Notes under the pieces: model-generated
Told to the model about the DNA's origin: nothing
Database searches by the model: none
What the model saw: the letters and a program-made list of their open reading frames with translations, nothing else
Shown: one piece after another, positions 35,387 through 43,650 of the stretch
How positions within the stretch are numbered: the first letter of the stretch is position 1
How the letters are laid out: the number at the start of each line of letters is the position of its first letter
Translations under genes and position numbers: made by a program
Assembly (NCBI GenBank): GCA_026014665.1
Contig: JAOZHX010000015.1
Location: forward strand, 1-45,722
Direction of reading: 5' to 3'
DNA: 45,722 nt
Origin: Candidatus Bathyarchaeota archaeon
GTDB lineage: Archaea; Thermoproteota; Bathyarchaeia; Bathyarchaeales; Bathycorpusculaceae

Positions 35387-36363
35387 AAATATGGTATGAT
35401 GCTTGTACGGGCAAACATATAAGGTATGGCGTGGCAATTGGAAGGCGCCTCAGGGAGGCAGGTCACGAGTTCATTTTTACCACAAGAGAGCACCCGGACA
35501 CCATACCTCTTGCAAAACTCCTTGGCGAAAGCCCCATAGTTGTCGGCAAATACAATCCAGCATCCCTGTTTTCACGGTTGGAGGAGAGCGCAAAACGCAT
35601 AATCGGATTCTCTAAACTCTTTACGGAGAACAAACCAGACATCGCTGTTGCACATCAATCAGTAGAGCTTTGCAGGACTGCCTTCGGATTAGGCATACCC
35701 ATAATCTTGACCGCTGACACACCACATGCACTTTCAGTTAACAATTTAACGATTCCCTTTGCTCACACCGTTGTGGTTTCCGAGGCCTTGCCTAAAACAT
35801 TTCCAAGAAAATACTGTGCCCAAAGAATTGTTCCATTCAAAGGGGTCGATGAAGTTGCTTGGATACAAGGTTACCAGCCACTTAATGCGCCCGATTTGGA
35901 GAAGCCTTTGATTGTTCTACGGCAGGTAGAGCATAGAGCTGCCTATGCCCAAGGAAAAACTGACATCGCAAGAAATTTAACTGAGGAACTTGGGAAACTT
36001 GGAAACGTACAGTTTATCGAGCGATATGGACAAGAAGGGGACGCTTTCGGTGTGAAGTCGGAATTTATTGATTCGGTGAATTTGATTGCAAACGCTGATT
36101 TGGTTATTAGCTATGGAGGCACGATTGCCCGTGAAGCTGCGTTACTAGGGGTACCAAGCATTGCAGTCTCTGATATGGCAAAGACAAACGTAAATGTATA
36201 CCTGGCGAAAAAGGGTTTTCCGCTGTTCATAACAACGGAACAAGACGTCCTTGCATATGCAAAGAAATATGTGGGTAAACGGTTTGATGTTGCAAGCAAG
36301 CTTGCTGCGTTCGATAATCCTGCTGATATCGTTGCTGAGCTGGTTGAAACTATAATAGCGTAG
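35383..36363 (+). CDS. DUF354 family, glycosyltransferase/epimerase-like
   Basis: 326 residues beginning MKIWYDACTGKHIRYG, the start of archaeal DUF354 proteins, which have a GT-B/UDP-GlcNAc 2-epimerase-like layout. Later motifs are NKPDIAVAHQSVELCRTAFG and a C-terminal sugar-nucleotide site ADLVISYGGTIAREAALLG. ATGA overlap with the acyltransferase gene puts both in one envelope-sugar operon. Confidence 0.87.
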   Translation: MKIWYDACTGKHIRYGVAIGRRLREAGHEFIFTTREHPDTIPLAKLLGESPIVVGKYNPASLFSRLEESAKRIIGFSKLFTENKPDIAVAHQSVELCRTAFGLGIPIILTADTPHALSVNNLTIPFAHTVVVSEALPKTFPRKYCAQRIVPFKGVDEVAWIQGYQPLNAPDLEKPLIVLRQVEHRAAYAQGKTDIARNLTEELGKLGNVQFIERYGQEGDAFGVKSEFIDSVNLIANADLVISYGGTIAREAALLGVPSIAVSDMAKTNVNVYLAKKGFPLFITTEQDVLAYAKKYVGKRFDVASKLAAFDNPADIVAELVETIIA

Positions 36364-36366
36364 GGA

Positions 36367-37140
36367 TTAGACGAATTTGACCTCTATTTTGTCGCCAGTT
36401 TTTACATGAAATTTTTTGGCTGCATTACCTTGGTTTAGCGCTATTTCTAGGAAGCCATGGCTGCCAATTAACGCGATAGCCTGATGTCTAGGAGTTTGAG
36501 CGTAGGTTTTAGCGATTTTGGGTTTGATAAAAGTTTGGCAAAATTTAACGTCGATGTATTGTTTTTCTATAACTTCTGGGGTTTGTATGTTAGTAATGAC
36601 GTTGCCAAAGCCATCTACATGCAGCACTTCGCCAACTAGCCATCCTTCTTTATGAGCAACCGTGGCAAACCTCGGTATAACAGCATCGTTTATTTGTGGA
36701 CCGAACGCGTGGGGGTTCACTCCATTGTCCAAATATGCAGCGGCAGGCGCAAAAACATCTCTGCCATGAAATGTGTCTGAAACCTTTGGCAGCATAAACT
36801 CATGGTTGGCAATTTCGTATATGTGTTCGATGCCTTGGTTTTGTGCTGCCAAGAGTAGAATGCCGTTGTCTGGTCCAACGAAAAAGCTATGTTTAGTCTG
36901 TATCACGATGGCGCGTCTTGCTGTGCCCACTCCTGGGTCTACTACTGCCAAATGCACGGTGCCTTTGGGAAAGTAAGGTGAAATGGAGGTTAGCATGAAT
37001 GCACCCATTCGGATGTTGAATTTTTCGACGTTATGGGTGTTGTCTATTATGGTGGCGTTTGGGTTTATGGTTAAAATTACGCCTTTCATCTGTGCAACAT
37101 ATGTATCTGTGAGCCCAAAGTCGGTGGTTAAAGTAATCAT
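36367..37140 (-). CDS. SAM hydroxide adenosyltransferase (DUF62/SAM hydrolase)
   Basis: 257 residues: ITLTTDFGLTDTYVAQMKGV with conserved aspartates, VVDPGVGTARRAIVI, FVGPDNGILL, DTFHGRDVFAPAAA, and VDGFGNVITNI. This is the family related to fluorinase and chlorinase that uses water to split S-adenosylmethionine into adenosine and methionine. No halide-specific loop can be judged by eye. Two bases after the MoaD-like gene. Confidence 0.9.
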   Translation of the reverse strand: MITLTTDFGLTDTYVAQMKGVILTINPNATIIDNTHNVEKFNIRMGAFMLTSISPYFPKGTVHLAVVDPGVGTARRAIVIQTKHSFFVGPDNGILLLAAQNQGIEHIYEIANHEFMLPKVSDTFHGRDVFAPAAAYLDNGVNPHAFGPQINDAVIPRFATVAHKEGWLVGEVLHVDGFGNVITNIQTPEVIEKQYIDVKFCQTFIKPKIAKTYAQTPRHQAIALIGSHGFLEIALNQGNAAKKFHVKTGDKIEVKFV

Positions 37141-37142
37141 AG

Positions 37143-37427
37143 CTAACCGCCATGTACTACAGGCACAAAAACTACCTCGTCACCGTCGTTTAGTTTGGTT
37201 TCATAGCCGTTTAACACGCTGATTTCTGTACCGTTGATAAGGATAAGAGAGTTTGATTGGGGTTCGCTGAATTCGTTTCCGATTAGATTGTTTTTGAGTT
37301 TTGGAAACTCCTGAGTAAGTTGAGTTGCTATGTCTTTGATCGATGCCCCTTTTTGATAGTCTATTGTTACCTCTGTTTTATGTGAAAAATGACGTAGCGC
37401 ACCGATAAATTTGACTGTAATGGTCAC
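37143..37427 (-). CDS. MoaD/ThiS-type ubiquitin-like protein
   Basis: 94 residues of beta-grasp pattern ending in VPVVHGG, the Gly-Gly tail needed for adenylation and thiocarboxylate formation. Typical NGTEISVLNGYETKLNDGDE segment before the end. Likely a sulfur carrier for molybdopterin or tRNA thiolation, or an archaeal small modifier (SAMP). Placed immediately before the SAM hydrolase gene. Confidence 0.87.
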   Translation of the reverse strand: MTITVKFIGALRHFSHKTEVTIDYQKGASIKDIATQLTQEFPKLKNNLIGNEFSEPQSNSLILINGTEISVLNGYETKLNDGDEVVFVPVVHGG

Positions 37428-37468
37428 TCAAACGCACTCGCAATCGTTAGAAATGTTAGAAGGTTGGT

Positions 37469-37855
37469 TTAAGTATTTACTAGACTTTCGGTTTTTTCTT
37501 CTATAAGCGTTTCCACAATGTCAGTGGCGGTTTGCACGATTGAATCTGCCTGTTTCATAATAGCGTCACTGTTGATTTCTTCTAGTTGGGCTATTTGTTG
37601 CACGATGGATTCTAGTTCTATTAGAAAATGCAGAACCGAATCATTGGTTGGAGGAGTTTTTTGGACTTCTTCTCGGATAAGTATTTCGATGAAGGCTGGT
37701 TCCCCGAGGCTATAATAGATGGCGTTTCGAGCCTTTCGTATTGCTTCTAAAACTAGGTTGGGTGCCATGTAGGGGATTTTTCGGGCGGCTTCCAACTCAG
37801 CCTTTGCTTCCCGAAGGTATCTTAGTGCCCACCCTTTTCGGTACTCATCCATCAT
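37469..37855 (-). CDS. Helical protein, possibly HEPN-like
   Basis: 128 residues, nearly all helical: ALRYLREAKAELEAARKIPY, LVLEAIRKARNAIYYSLGEP, LIELESIVQQIAQLEE and an acidic tail. The first two helices are reminiscent of HEPN proteins, but the catalytic R-x4-6-H motif is not present. AGGA is nine bases ahead of ATG. Lies 15 bases after the eS17 stop, so it shares the ribosomal-protein transcript. Confidence 0.6.
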   Translation of the reverse strand: MMDEYRKGWALRYLREAKAELEAARKIPYMAPNLVLEAIRKARNAIYYSLGEPAFIEILIREEVQKTPPTNDSVLHFLIELESIVQQIAQLEEINSDAIMKQADSIVQTATDIVETLIEEKTESLVNT

Positions 37856-37870
37856 ACGGTTTTTCCTGCT

Positions 37871-38110
37871 TTATTCGGCTATTTCTGGTGGTTCTTCCAG
37901 TTCTGTAGCGGAAGCGTTACTGGCTTGAGCTAATGAGATAGTGCGGGTTATGTATCCGGCAACTTGGTTCCGCACGCGCGTTGTTGTTCCTTTTGTTAGC
38001 GCATCTACTAAGCGCTTATTTTCATCGAAGTTGTTGGTGAATTTGTTGGGGAACCGTGCCATCAGTTCTTTGCCAAGGTGTTTTATTTGTTCCGTCTTTA
38101 CTTTTCCCAG
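37871..38110 (-). CDS. rps17e: 30S ribosomal protein eS17
   Basis: 79 residues when begun at CTG 38110. The family core GKVKTEQIKHLGKELMARFP, NFDENKRLVDAL and RVRNQVAGYITR is complete. A perfect GGAGG (38119-38123) stands eight bases before this CTG, and the family normally begins with M-G-[KN]-[VI], matching LGKVKTE. The frame is open to a TTG at 38176, which would add 22 residues not seen in the family. The small-subunit protein is located in the head near the mRNA path. Confidence 0.9.
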   Translation of the reverse strand: MGKVKTEQIKHLGKELMARFPNKFTNNFDENKRLVDALTKGTTTRVRNQVAGYITRTISLAQASNASATELEEPPEIAE

Positions 38111-38118
38111 GTTAATTT

Positions 38119-38123
38119 CCTCC
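38119..38123 (-). promoter_or_regulatory. Strong ribosome binding site deciding a CTG start
   Basis: GGAGG on the minus strand, eight bases ahead of CTG at 38110-38108, where eS17 family homology begins. It falls inside the frame if the TTG at 38176 is used, which would make it a coincidence. Confidence 0.6.
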
Positions 38124-38266
38124 GAAATTTGTGTTGTTTTCTCCGGACGTTTTGTAAGCGTAGGAGCAACTTTCAATAGAGGGTAGGCTTAATTTAAGGT
38201 TACGCCTTAGAGATAAAAATTGAATAAATTGCTGGATTGTAAGCGAACGTAAGCAAAGAGACTGTT

Positions 38267-39040
38267 TCAGGTTAATTGTATTTTAAAAAATTCTTCGAAG
38301 TTTTGTGCGATTTGGTCTGCAACCTCTTCGATTGGTTTGGCTTTGATTTCTGCAACTGCTGCTACAACGTTTCGTATGTAAGAGGGTTTAGTTAATTGTC
38401 CATTGTAGGGTTGCTTCCAATATGTTACTGGTCCATCGGTTTCAGTTAAAAGGTTGGTTAGGGGCGTGTTTTTGACTACTTCTCGGATGCCGTTAGAATA
38501 GGTAACTGGTGGACCTTCAGTAATGAAGTAGCCTTTATCTATGGCTTTAATGAGTGCACTCATGGGGTGACTAAACCAATGCAACAGCACCCGTTTGAGG
38601 CGGTAGGAGGGAAGCATGTCGACGATTCTATCGGTTGTTCCTCTCGAATGGATAATGACTGGGAGGTTAAGGGTTTCAGCAAGACGCAACATCTTATCGA
38701 AAACGAATGTTTGTTTTTCCCATATGGTCTCATACTTGTAGTCTAGTCCAATTTCGCCGATGGCTTTGACTATATTCTTGTTTTGTTGAATGAAGTTAAT
38801 GGTTTCTTCCAGTTCGTTGGGTTTGAGGACATTAACGTTCCAAGGATGAATACCCAAAGCGGGGTAAACGAGATTGGGATATTTTTGGGCGAGTTGAATG
38901 TCGTTTTGGCAAGTCTTCAGATCCATCGAGTTGGTGACTAGGGCGGTTATGCCTGCGTCTTTTGCGTCAGCTATGAGTCCCTCAACACGGCCTGTGTATT
39001 CTGTGTCTGAGAGGTGGATGTGTGCGTCTATTAGTTTCAT
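38267..39040 (-). CDS. tatD: TatD-family metal-dependent DNase
   Basis: 257 residues. Metal ligands in IDAHIHLSD, ALGIHPW, AIGEIGLDYKYE, PVIIHSRG, VLLHWF and TETDGP; these follow the TatD TIM-barrel pattern. In many TatD proteins the second His of the H-x-H is followed by similar loops; nothing is missing here. Likely 3'-5' exonuclease active on damaged DNA. Confidence 0.94.
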   Translation of the reverse strand: MKLIDAHIHLSDTEYTGRVEGLIADAKDAGITALVTNSMDLKTCQNDIQLAQKYPNLVYPALGIHPWNVNVLKPNELEETINFIQQNKNIVKAIGEIGLDYKYETIWEKQTFVFDKMLRLAETLNLPVIIHSRGTTDRIVDMLPSYRLKRVLLHWFSHPMSALIKAIDKGYFITEGPPVTYSNGIREVVKNTPLTNLLTETDGPVTYWKQPYNGQLTKPSYIRNVVAAVAEIKAKPIEEVADQIAQNFEEFFKIQLT

Positions 39041-39186
39041 TTTTTCTCAGCGCTATATTCTTCTTTGAAGATTTTTATAAGTTTCTTTAATCAGCAAGTC
39101 AATGTTTGGTAGCATTCTAGAGGAAGGAACGATAACAAAGGTTAAATATTGCCTTAAAGAGAAAAAGAGGCTGAAGAGATGTCGGT

Positions 39187-39408
39187 ATGACTGAATTAGA
39201 AATTGCTGTAGCTCCAATGCATAGGTTATGTAAGAAAGCAGGTGCAGACAGAGTAAGCGAAGCAGCGGCAAAAGAACTTGCGAAAGCACTAGAAGAAATC
39301 GGCGTGAAAATTGCCAAAGAAGCACTCGATTATGCAATGCATGCGGGACGAAAAACCATCAAAGCGGAAGACATAGAAATCGCCGCTAGAAAAGTCATGG
39401 GAAAATAA
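39187..39408 (+). CDS. Archaeal histone
   Basis: 73 residues, one histone fold with no tails: [40 protein letters not shown], then the third helix [16 protein letters not shown]. Contains the basic residue before GADRVS that binds DNA. Box A-like TTAAATATT at 39142-39150, about 40 bases before ATG. Packages the chromosome as dimers or longer stacks. Confidence 0.96.
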   Translation: MTELEIAVAPMHRLCKKAGADRVSEAAAKELAKALEEIGVKIAKEALDYAMHAGRKTIKAEDIEIAARKVMGK

Positions 39409-39580
39409 TAAGCTAACAATCTTCACATCTTCCCTTTCCTTTTTTGTCTTGTAACTACATAGTCGCGCAAATCCATCCTTATACAACAGTGGCGTTACAC
39501 GGCCCAAGGGATGGCGAGGCAGTGGACTTATGTCTCATTGCGCTGCACTATATCGCTGACCCCCAAGGGCTCTTGTGAAG

Positions 39581-39800
39581 AAAAAACAAACGATACATCC
39601 CCCACACCCACACCGCTGTGGCCTCAACATAGAGCCATGTATCGCAATGGCTAAAAACGCCTACACCACACCCCAATAGACGCCAAAAAACATTACAAAC
39701 ACAAAAAGCAACCAACCAAACAAACAATCTTGTGGCACCCAAAAAACACCACATCCACACAAGGACCAAAGAACACAAAAACCACCAAAACCTCAAAAAC
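39581..39800 (-). ncRNA. Candidate novel structured small RNA, copy 2
   Basis: Same element as at 5532-5740, about two-thirds identical by eye, on the same strand. It keeps GCCACAAG with a shortened hairpin (CAAG-ATTG-TTTG) and the second hairpin as ACATG-GCTC-TATGT, both needing G-U pairs on the minus strand. A six-T run at 39586-39581 lies where copy 1 has its eight-T run. A weaker box A-like AAATTTTTATCG lies near 39819-39830. Confidence 0.45.
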
Positions 39801-40030
39801 CAACTCTAATCCATTCACGATAAAAATTTTCTAATCTGCCAAAAGTATCCAAAAGTAACCGAAATGAGCTTACGGGAAAAGGCAAGAATAAAATGAGAAC
39901 AGCAAGCACTTTGCGCTATCTGATACCCTACCTCTCCTCAAATGTTAACCCGAAAATGGAACACTCACTCAAGAACCAATAGCACACGATTAAGAAGCAG
40001 CCGTATGCCTTAACTCATTCCCAACTGAAA

Positions 40031-40040
40031 ACTCTTTTAG
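40031..40040 (+). promoter_or_regulatory. Box A of the tRNA-Ser gene
   Basis: CTCTTTTAGA centred about 28 bases ahead of the tRNA 5' end, the normal distance for archaeal tRNA promoters. Confidence 0.4.
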
Positions 40041-40064
40041 AGAGCCATGCGAATGTCTATGTGA

Positions 40065-40190
40065 GCCGGGGTGGCGGAGTGGTTATCGCGCTGGCCTCGA
40101 GATCGCAAAGCAAAGAGGGCCAAAAGCCAGTTGGCAAGATAGCCAGTGGGCTTCGTGCTCGCAGGGGTTCGAGTCCCTTCCCCGGCGCCA
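40065..40190 (+). tRNA. tRNA-Ser(CGA) with an intron and encoded CCA
   Basis: Acceptor GCCGGGG (40065-40071) pairs with CCCCGGC (40180-40186), then discriminator G and CCA (40188-40190). D stem GCG/CGC, anticodon stem CTGGC/GCCAG, loop CTCGAGA with anticodon CGA, a six-pair variable arm with loop TTCGT (class II, serine), and T arm around GGTTCGAGTCC. The anticodon loop is broken after base 37 by a 39-base intron. The integrase gene of an integrated element stands just behind its 3' end. Confidence 0.95.
40102..40140 (+). other. tRNA intron (39 nt)
   Basis: Removing 40102-40140 restores a seven-base anticodon loop CTCGAGA and an unbroken five-pair stem, the standard 37/38 site. The intron contains a hairpin GCCAA/TTGGC. 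Short AUC/GAU pairing at its ends could form the bulge-helix-bulge for the splicing endonuclease. Confidence 0.85.
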
Positions 40191-40225
40191 TCAACATACT
40201 TTTGGACAAACACCCGGCTAGCCGG

Positions 40226-41500
40226 TTATTTGGGCTTTCGAAAGATTTTGCCCTTCTCGTAATCGCAAACGTATTGGAAACCTGCCTCTAGTAGCTTGAC
40301 GGATTCTTCAAGTGTCCAAGCAACTTTAACTACGTAGTCTTGGTCTCCAAAATCAACGAGCTGAGTGTACCGTAGCGTATTCTTGATATTTTTATGACCA
40401 AGCGTTTTCATGACGTGAAGGATGTCTTTGGTTTTGTGGTATTCCATGGTTGCTTTCCAGTGGCGTAGGGTATGGAAGGTTATCTTTAGCAATCGTGGAT
40501 TCTTGCTTTTGTTGGCTGCTATCTTCCTGCTGAGCTCAAAGAGTCTGGCTGTGGTTTCAAGGTTTGTTCCACCGAAAACGTAGATGTTGTTTTTGGGCAG
40601 GTCTTGTAGGCGTTCTAGTAATCTTTGGCTGATTTTTAGCAATCTTGGGTTGCTATGCTTCTCGGGTGTTATTCTGACCGTTCGGTTTTCGGCGTCTATG
40701 TCTGTCCATTCTAGTTGCCATGCTTCGCCGCGTCTTGCGCCTGTTTCTTTGAGTAGTTGAGCAAAGGTGCCTGTTTTGTTTCCCAAGCAAGCGATTAGGT
40801 AGTCGATTTCGCTCTCCGTTGGTATGAATGGCAGTTTTTCGACGGCTTTGTATCTTGGTGGATTCCATGTTCCGCCTACGCATATGAGGTAATTGCTGTA
40901 GCATTCGACAACTATTTCTTTGCGTCCTAGTCCCCAGCTGTCTCTTTTTGCGATAAGTTCTTTGATGCTTTCGGGGTCGTCTATGTTGGCGTTCTTGGCG
41001 AGGAATTTGATGATTTTTACCCTGTCAAAGATTGTGGATTCAGCGTAGCCTTGCTTCTTTAGCCATAGCAGGTAGTTGACGACTTTCTCGGGAATGTTTG
41101 CGTTTGCCTGTAGCTGTATTGTTTCGTTTCTCCGCAGAAACCTGTTTCTTTGAGGTTCTGCTACCAAGTTTTTCGTCTCCGTGACGCATATTTGGCGAGA
41201 AGTAACTATGTCGTCTGCGGTTTTTAATGACTTTGATTCAATCCTTTCAATGTGTTCCAATGTGCTTCGAGCCTTGGCTACATCGGTAGGATCGGAGATG
41301 CGGCGGCCACAATCCCGGCAATACCATCTTTGAATTTCATTGCCAAGCTTGGTGTAGCGTTTTGAGTCTCGCCAAACTTTGTCTGAGCGGCATTTTGGGC
41401 ATAAGGGGCTGGCGCCAGCGGATTCGGGGTTATCCGACTTACGGGTATTTGAACTGGCTTTGTTGCCAAATATGCTGTCTTCCGGTGTAAGTCCAGCCAT
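40226..41500 (-). CDS. Tyrosine recombinase (integrase) with N-terminal zinc ribbon
   Basis: 424 residues. Residues about 30-70 hold a Cys4 ribbon CPKCRSDKVW...YCRDCGRRI of the kind seen in transposase-associated zinc ribbons. Core-binding helices follow (NYLLWLKKQGYAESTIFDRV), then the catalytic domain: TGARRGEAWQLEWTD (Arg), HTLRHW (His-x-x-Arg), LGHKNIKNTLRY (His and nucleophile Tyr). GGAGGG precedes ATG. It catalyses integration and excision at the adjacent tRNA-Ser. Last gene of the element's minus-strand operon. Confidence 0.92.
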   Translation of the reverse strand: MAGLTPEDSIFGNKASSNTRKSDNPESAGASPLCPKCRSDKVWRDSKRYTKLGNEIQRWYCRDCGRRISDPTDVAKARSTLEHIERIESKSLKTADDIVTSRQICVTETKNLVAEPQRNRFLRRNETIQLQANANIPEKVVNYLLWLKKQGYAESTIFDRVKIIKFLAKNANIDDPESIKELIAKRDSWGLGRKEIVVECYSNYLICVGGTWNPPRYKAVEKLPFIPTESEIDYLIACLGNKTGTFAQLLKETGARRGEAWQLEWTDIDAENRTVRITPEKHSNPRLLKISQRLLERLQDLPKNNIYVFGGTNLETTARLFELSRKIAANKSKNPRLLKITFHTLRHWKATMEYHKTKDILHVMKTLGHKNIKNTLRYTQLVDFGDQDYVVKVAWTLEESVKLLEAGFQYVCDYEKGKIFRKPK

Positions 41501-41514
41501 TCCCTCCTACCTCG

Positions 41515-43296
41515 CTAGCTATTGTTGTTCAGTTTTTCAGAGAGCTTCAGTCCGCATAAACCGCAGAGGAACCCCCAAGAGTCATCAAATTCAGTGTATT
41601 GCCAATCAGGTTTCCCCTGTACTCCACAGCACCTGCAAGCTTCAATACCATAGCATCCCATGGTTAGCCGATAGACGCTCTTAGTTCTAGAAGCCAACTC
41701 ATCAAATGGGATTGTTCCCGAGTTCCCAAGTTGCACAACTTTCGGCGGTGTATCCGCTGATTCATAAGTGTCTTTTAATGTTGATTCGACAGGTTTTTCA
41801 TGGATTTCTTCAGGTTTTTCAGAGCTTGAAAGTGTGCAGGATTGGGGGGAACTTGTTCCAGTTGGGAACTTGGGAACAAGACTGCAACCGTACTTCTTAG
41901 CTATACGTTTGAGTTTATCTAAATCAAATTCATAGTTTCTTGCTGGACCCTCTTGACCCCGCACCTTGATTTTCTTGCCACTTAGAACCTCTCGGAGTCG
42001 GTAGCCTATCTTTTGCTTAGTAATCTCCCCAAAGTCCGGTGTATCCATCTTGTTAGGCTTCTTATCATCCAGCTTCCCCCCTAAATCAGCAACAAGAGCA
42101 TCCCAAATATCAGAAAAAGCAATCGCCTGCCCATGCACATAGAGTTCGCAGATTACCTTGACAAGATGCCCCTCTAGCGTGTTGGTTTTCTCGCTTAAGC
42201 GTTCACTTTGCAGCTTCTCAAGATGCGCTCGCAAATCAGCCTCAACAGTTAACCCCGAAACAACTTGAATTATAGGTTTCCAGAGTTCCTTTAGCCGCCC
42301 CTTAACCGGTAGGTCCACCTCGGGTAGTTCTCCTTCGATGGTTGCTAGCCGCCACTTCAAGAGCATGTCTCTAAGGTTACGTAGGCGGGTTTCGTCTTCT
42401 TTGTTAAAGTCTGCCCAGTCCTTATTGGGGTAACCTTCAACCATAGGAATAAAGATGAAACGTTCAAGCAGGCCTTTGACTCGTGGGGTTTCTTCTGCTG
42501 CACAAGCTTTGAGGCAGAAGACGCGGAAGTACTTGATAAACCGCTTATTCTGCACAAGTATGGTTCTTGGGACAACGGCACCTTTCTTGTAGCCTGCCTT
42601 GTAAATTTTGGCCTTATCCATATCCCGCTGCAGACCTTGCGCTTCATCCTCCAGGATGGTTCCAGGCGCGTCTGAGTCATCCAAGTAACCGTAGATGTCA
42701 GCTGAGGGGATAGTGACGCCCATCATGGGACGGTAACAAAGCCAGTTAAGCAAGCTTAGGGCAACACTTTTGCCGCTCTCATTATCCCCTACAAAAAATG
42801 GGTATGGAACTGTGCGTATCTTCTCCTGCTGATAACTGAGCAGAACACAGGCCGCCAAGTAATCTTTCCAGATAGATTCCACATCTAAAAACAGGTGGAA
42901 TTCTTCGCGTACCTTCCAAAACAGTTCTTCACGGCTAGGCAATGCCCCTTCAAAATAGCCGTAGGTTTCATAGGGAAACTCGTTCGGGTGCTCCTTGGGC
43001 AGAAAAGTTTCCCCCTCCGTGGTCACTTTGTCGTAGACTCGGAATTCGGCCTTGCTTGTGGCTAGAAACGCCGGTTTCCCCTTGTGGTAGATAGCTTCGT
43101 AGTGGCCTTGTTCGGAGTAGCCGCTTGATTTGTGCAGTTTAGGTTTCTCTTTGCCTTTAGGATAGAAGTCATCGCATGCAGGGTCATTTATGCGGATGAT
43201 GCCTTTTCTTATTTCTTCTTGGTAGGTGCAATGGCTATCTTTGATTTTCCAGTTGGCGCAGTCAGCGCATTTTTTTCCTTTTCCGCGTTCAGCCAT
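41515..43296 (-). CDS. Zinc-finger P-loop ATPase, probable replication protein of the element
   Basis: 593 residues from ATG 43296. N-terminal Cys cluster (CADC, later SHC and ACDDF), Walker A GDNESGKS near residue 170-177, Walker B ILEDEA near 215, then an arginine-rich sensor region (RVKGLLERFIFIPM). A helical and winged segment follows (SDIWDALVADLGG, YRLREVLSG), and the C-terminus has a second Cys module CRCCGVQG...CGLCG. The layout resembles phage-plasmid replicative helicases of the DUF3987/VirE type, without a visible primase domain. 14 bases ahead of the integrase gene. Confidence 0.75.
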   Translation of the reverse strand: MAERGKGKKCADCANWKIKDSHCTYQEEIRKGIIRINDPACDDFYPKGKEKPKLHKSSGYSEQGHYEAIYHKGKPAFLATSKAEFRVYDKVTTEGETFLPKEHPNEFPYETYGYFEGALPSREELFWKVREEFHLFLDVESIWKDYLAACVLLSYQQEKIRTVPYPFFVGDNESGKSVALSLLNWLCYRPMMGVTIPSADIYGYLDDSDAPGTILEDEAQGLQRDMDKAKIYKAGYKKGAVVPRTILVQNKRFIKYFRVFCLKACAAEETPRVKGLLERFIFIPMVEGYPNKDWADFNKEDETRLRNLRDMLLKWRLATIEGELPEVDLPVKGRLKELWKPIIQVVSGLTVEADLRAHLEKLQSERLSEKTNTLEGHLVKVICELYVHGQAIAFSDIWDALVADLGGKLDDKKPNKMDTPDFGEITKQKIGYRLREVLSGKKIKVRGQEGPARNYEFDLDKLKRIAKKYGCSLVPKFPTGTSSPQSCTLSSSEKPEEIHEKPVESTLKDTYESADTPPKVVQLGNSGTIPFDELASRTKSVYRLTMGCYGIEACRCCGVQGKPDWQYTEFDDSWGFLCGLCGLKLSEKLNNNS

Positions 43297-43308
43297 CAAA
43301 GAGCACTC

Positions 43309-43632
43309 TCAGAAATATAGTTCCATGCGACTGGTGCCACAACTAGAGATCAAGTTCCGTCGCAGTGACAAACCAGTCTTCAATATTCTCTTTAGAACAG
43401 CTTCTTTTGTTACCCCATTTTGGCTACTTAGCTTTTCAAGCATCAATAGTTGCTGCTCAGTGGTCAATTCTTTCCAGTCTATAGTAAAAACAGATTCAGC
43501 ATCTTTTGCGCCCTCAACTTTTGTTTGCTGTGTCGCTATGCTCTGAATAGGTACTTTACCGTTCGGAAATATTTCGCCCCACTCCCTTTTCCCCTCAAGG
43601 TTCAATCGTGCCCATGTCCGATAATCGGTCAA
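43309..43632 (-). CDS. Element-encoded hypothetical protein
   Basis: 107 residues from TTG 43632, with GGAGG eight bases ahead. Helical C-terminal half (LTTEQQLLMLEKLSSQNGVT, KEAVLKRILKTGLSLRRNL) with a possible helix-turn-helix. Not recognised. Sits between a small unknown gene and the ATPase gene, 12 bases from the latter. Confidence 0.6.
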   Translation of the reverse strand: MTDYRTWARLNLEGKREWGEIFPNGKVPIQSIATQQTKVEGAKDAESVFTIDWKELTTEQQLLMLEKLSSQNGVTKEAVLKRILKTGLSLRRNLISSCGTSRMELYF

Positions 43633-43650
43633 TAGTGGTTCCTCCGAGTG

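Larger units (their letters stand above)
39409..40064. other. Intergenic region between histone and tRNA-Ser
   Basis: 656 bases with no supported protein gene. It holds the second copy of the candidate RNA (39581-39800), two CCCAAGGG self-complementary words near 39503 and 39563, and the tRNA promoter at about 40031-40040 (CTCTTTTAGA). Confidence 0.5.

Noticed and set aside
36367..37140. Fluorinase/chlorinase activity
   Set aside because: Most family members are SAM hydrolases; no halide-specific insert could be recognised.
37469..37855. HEPN toxin of a HEPN-MNT pair
   Set aside because: No R-x4-6-H motif and no nucleotidyltransferase partner next to it; the neighbour is a ribosomal protein.
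40061..40291. A plus-strand frame over the tRNA gene
   Set aside because: It covers the tRNA-Ser and its intron; the tRNA structure explains the sequence.
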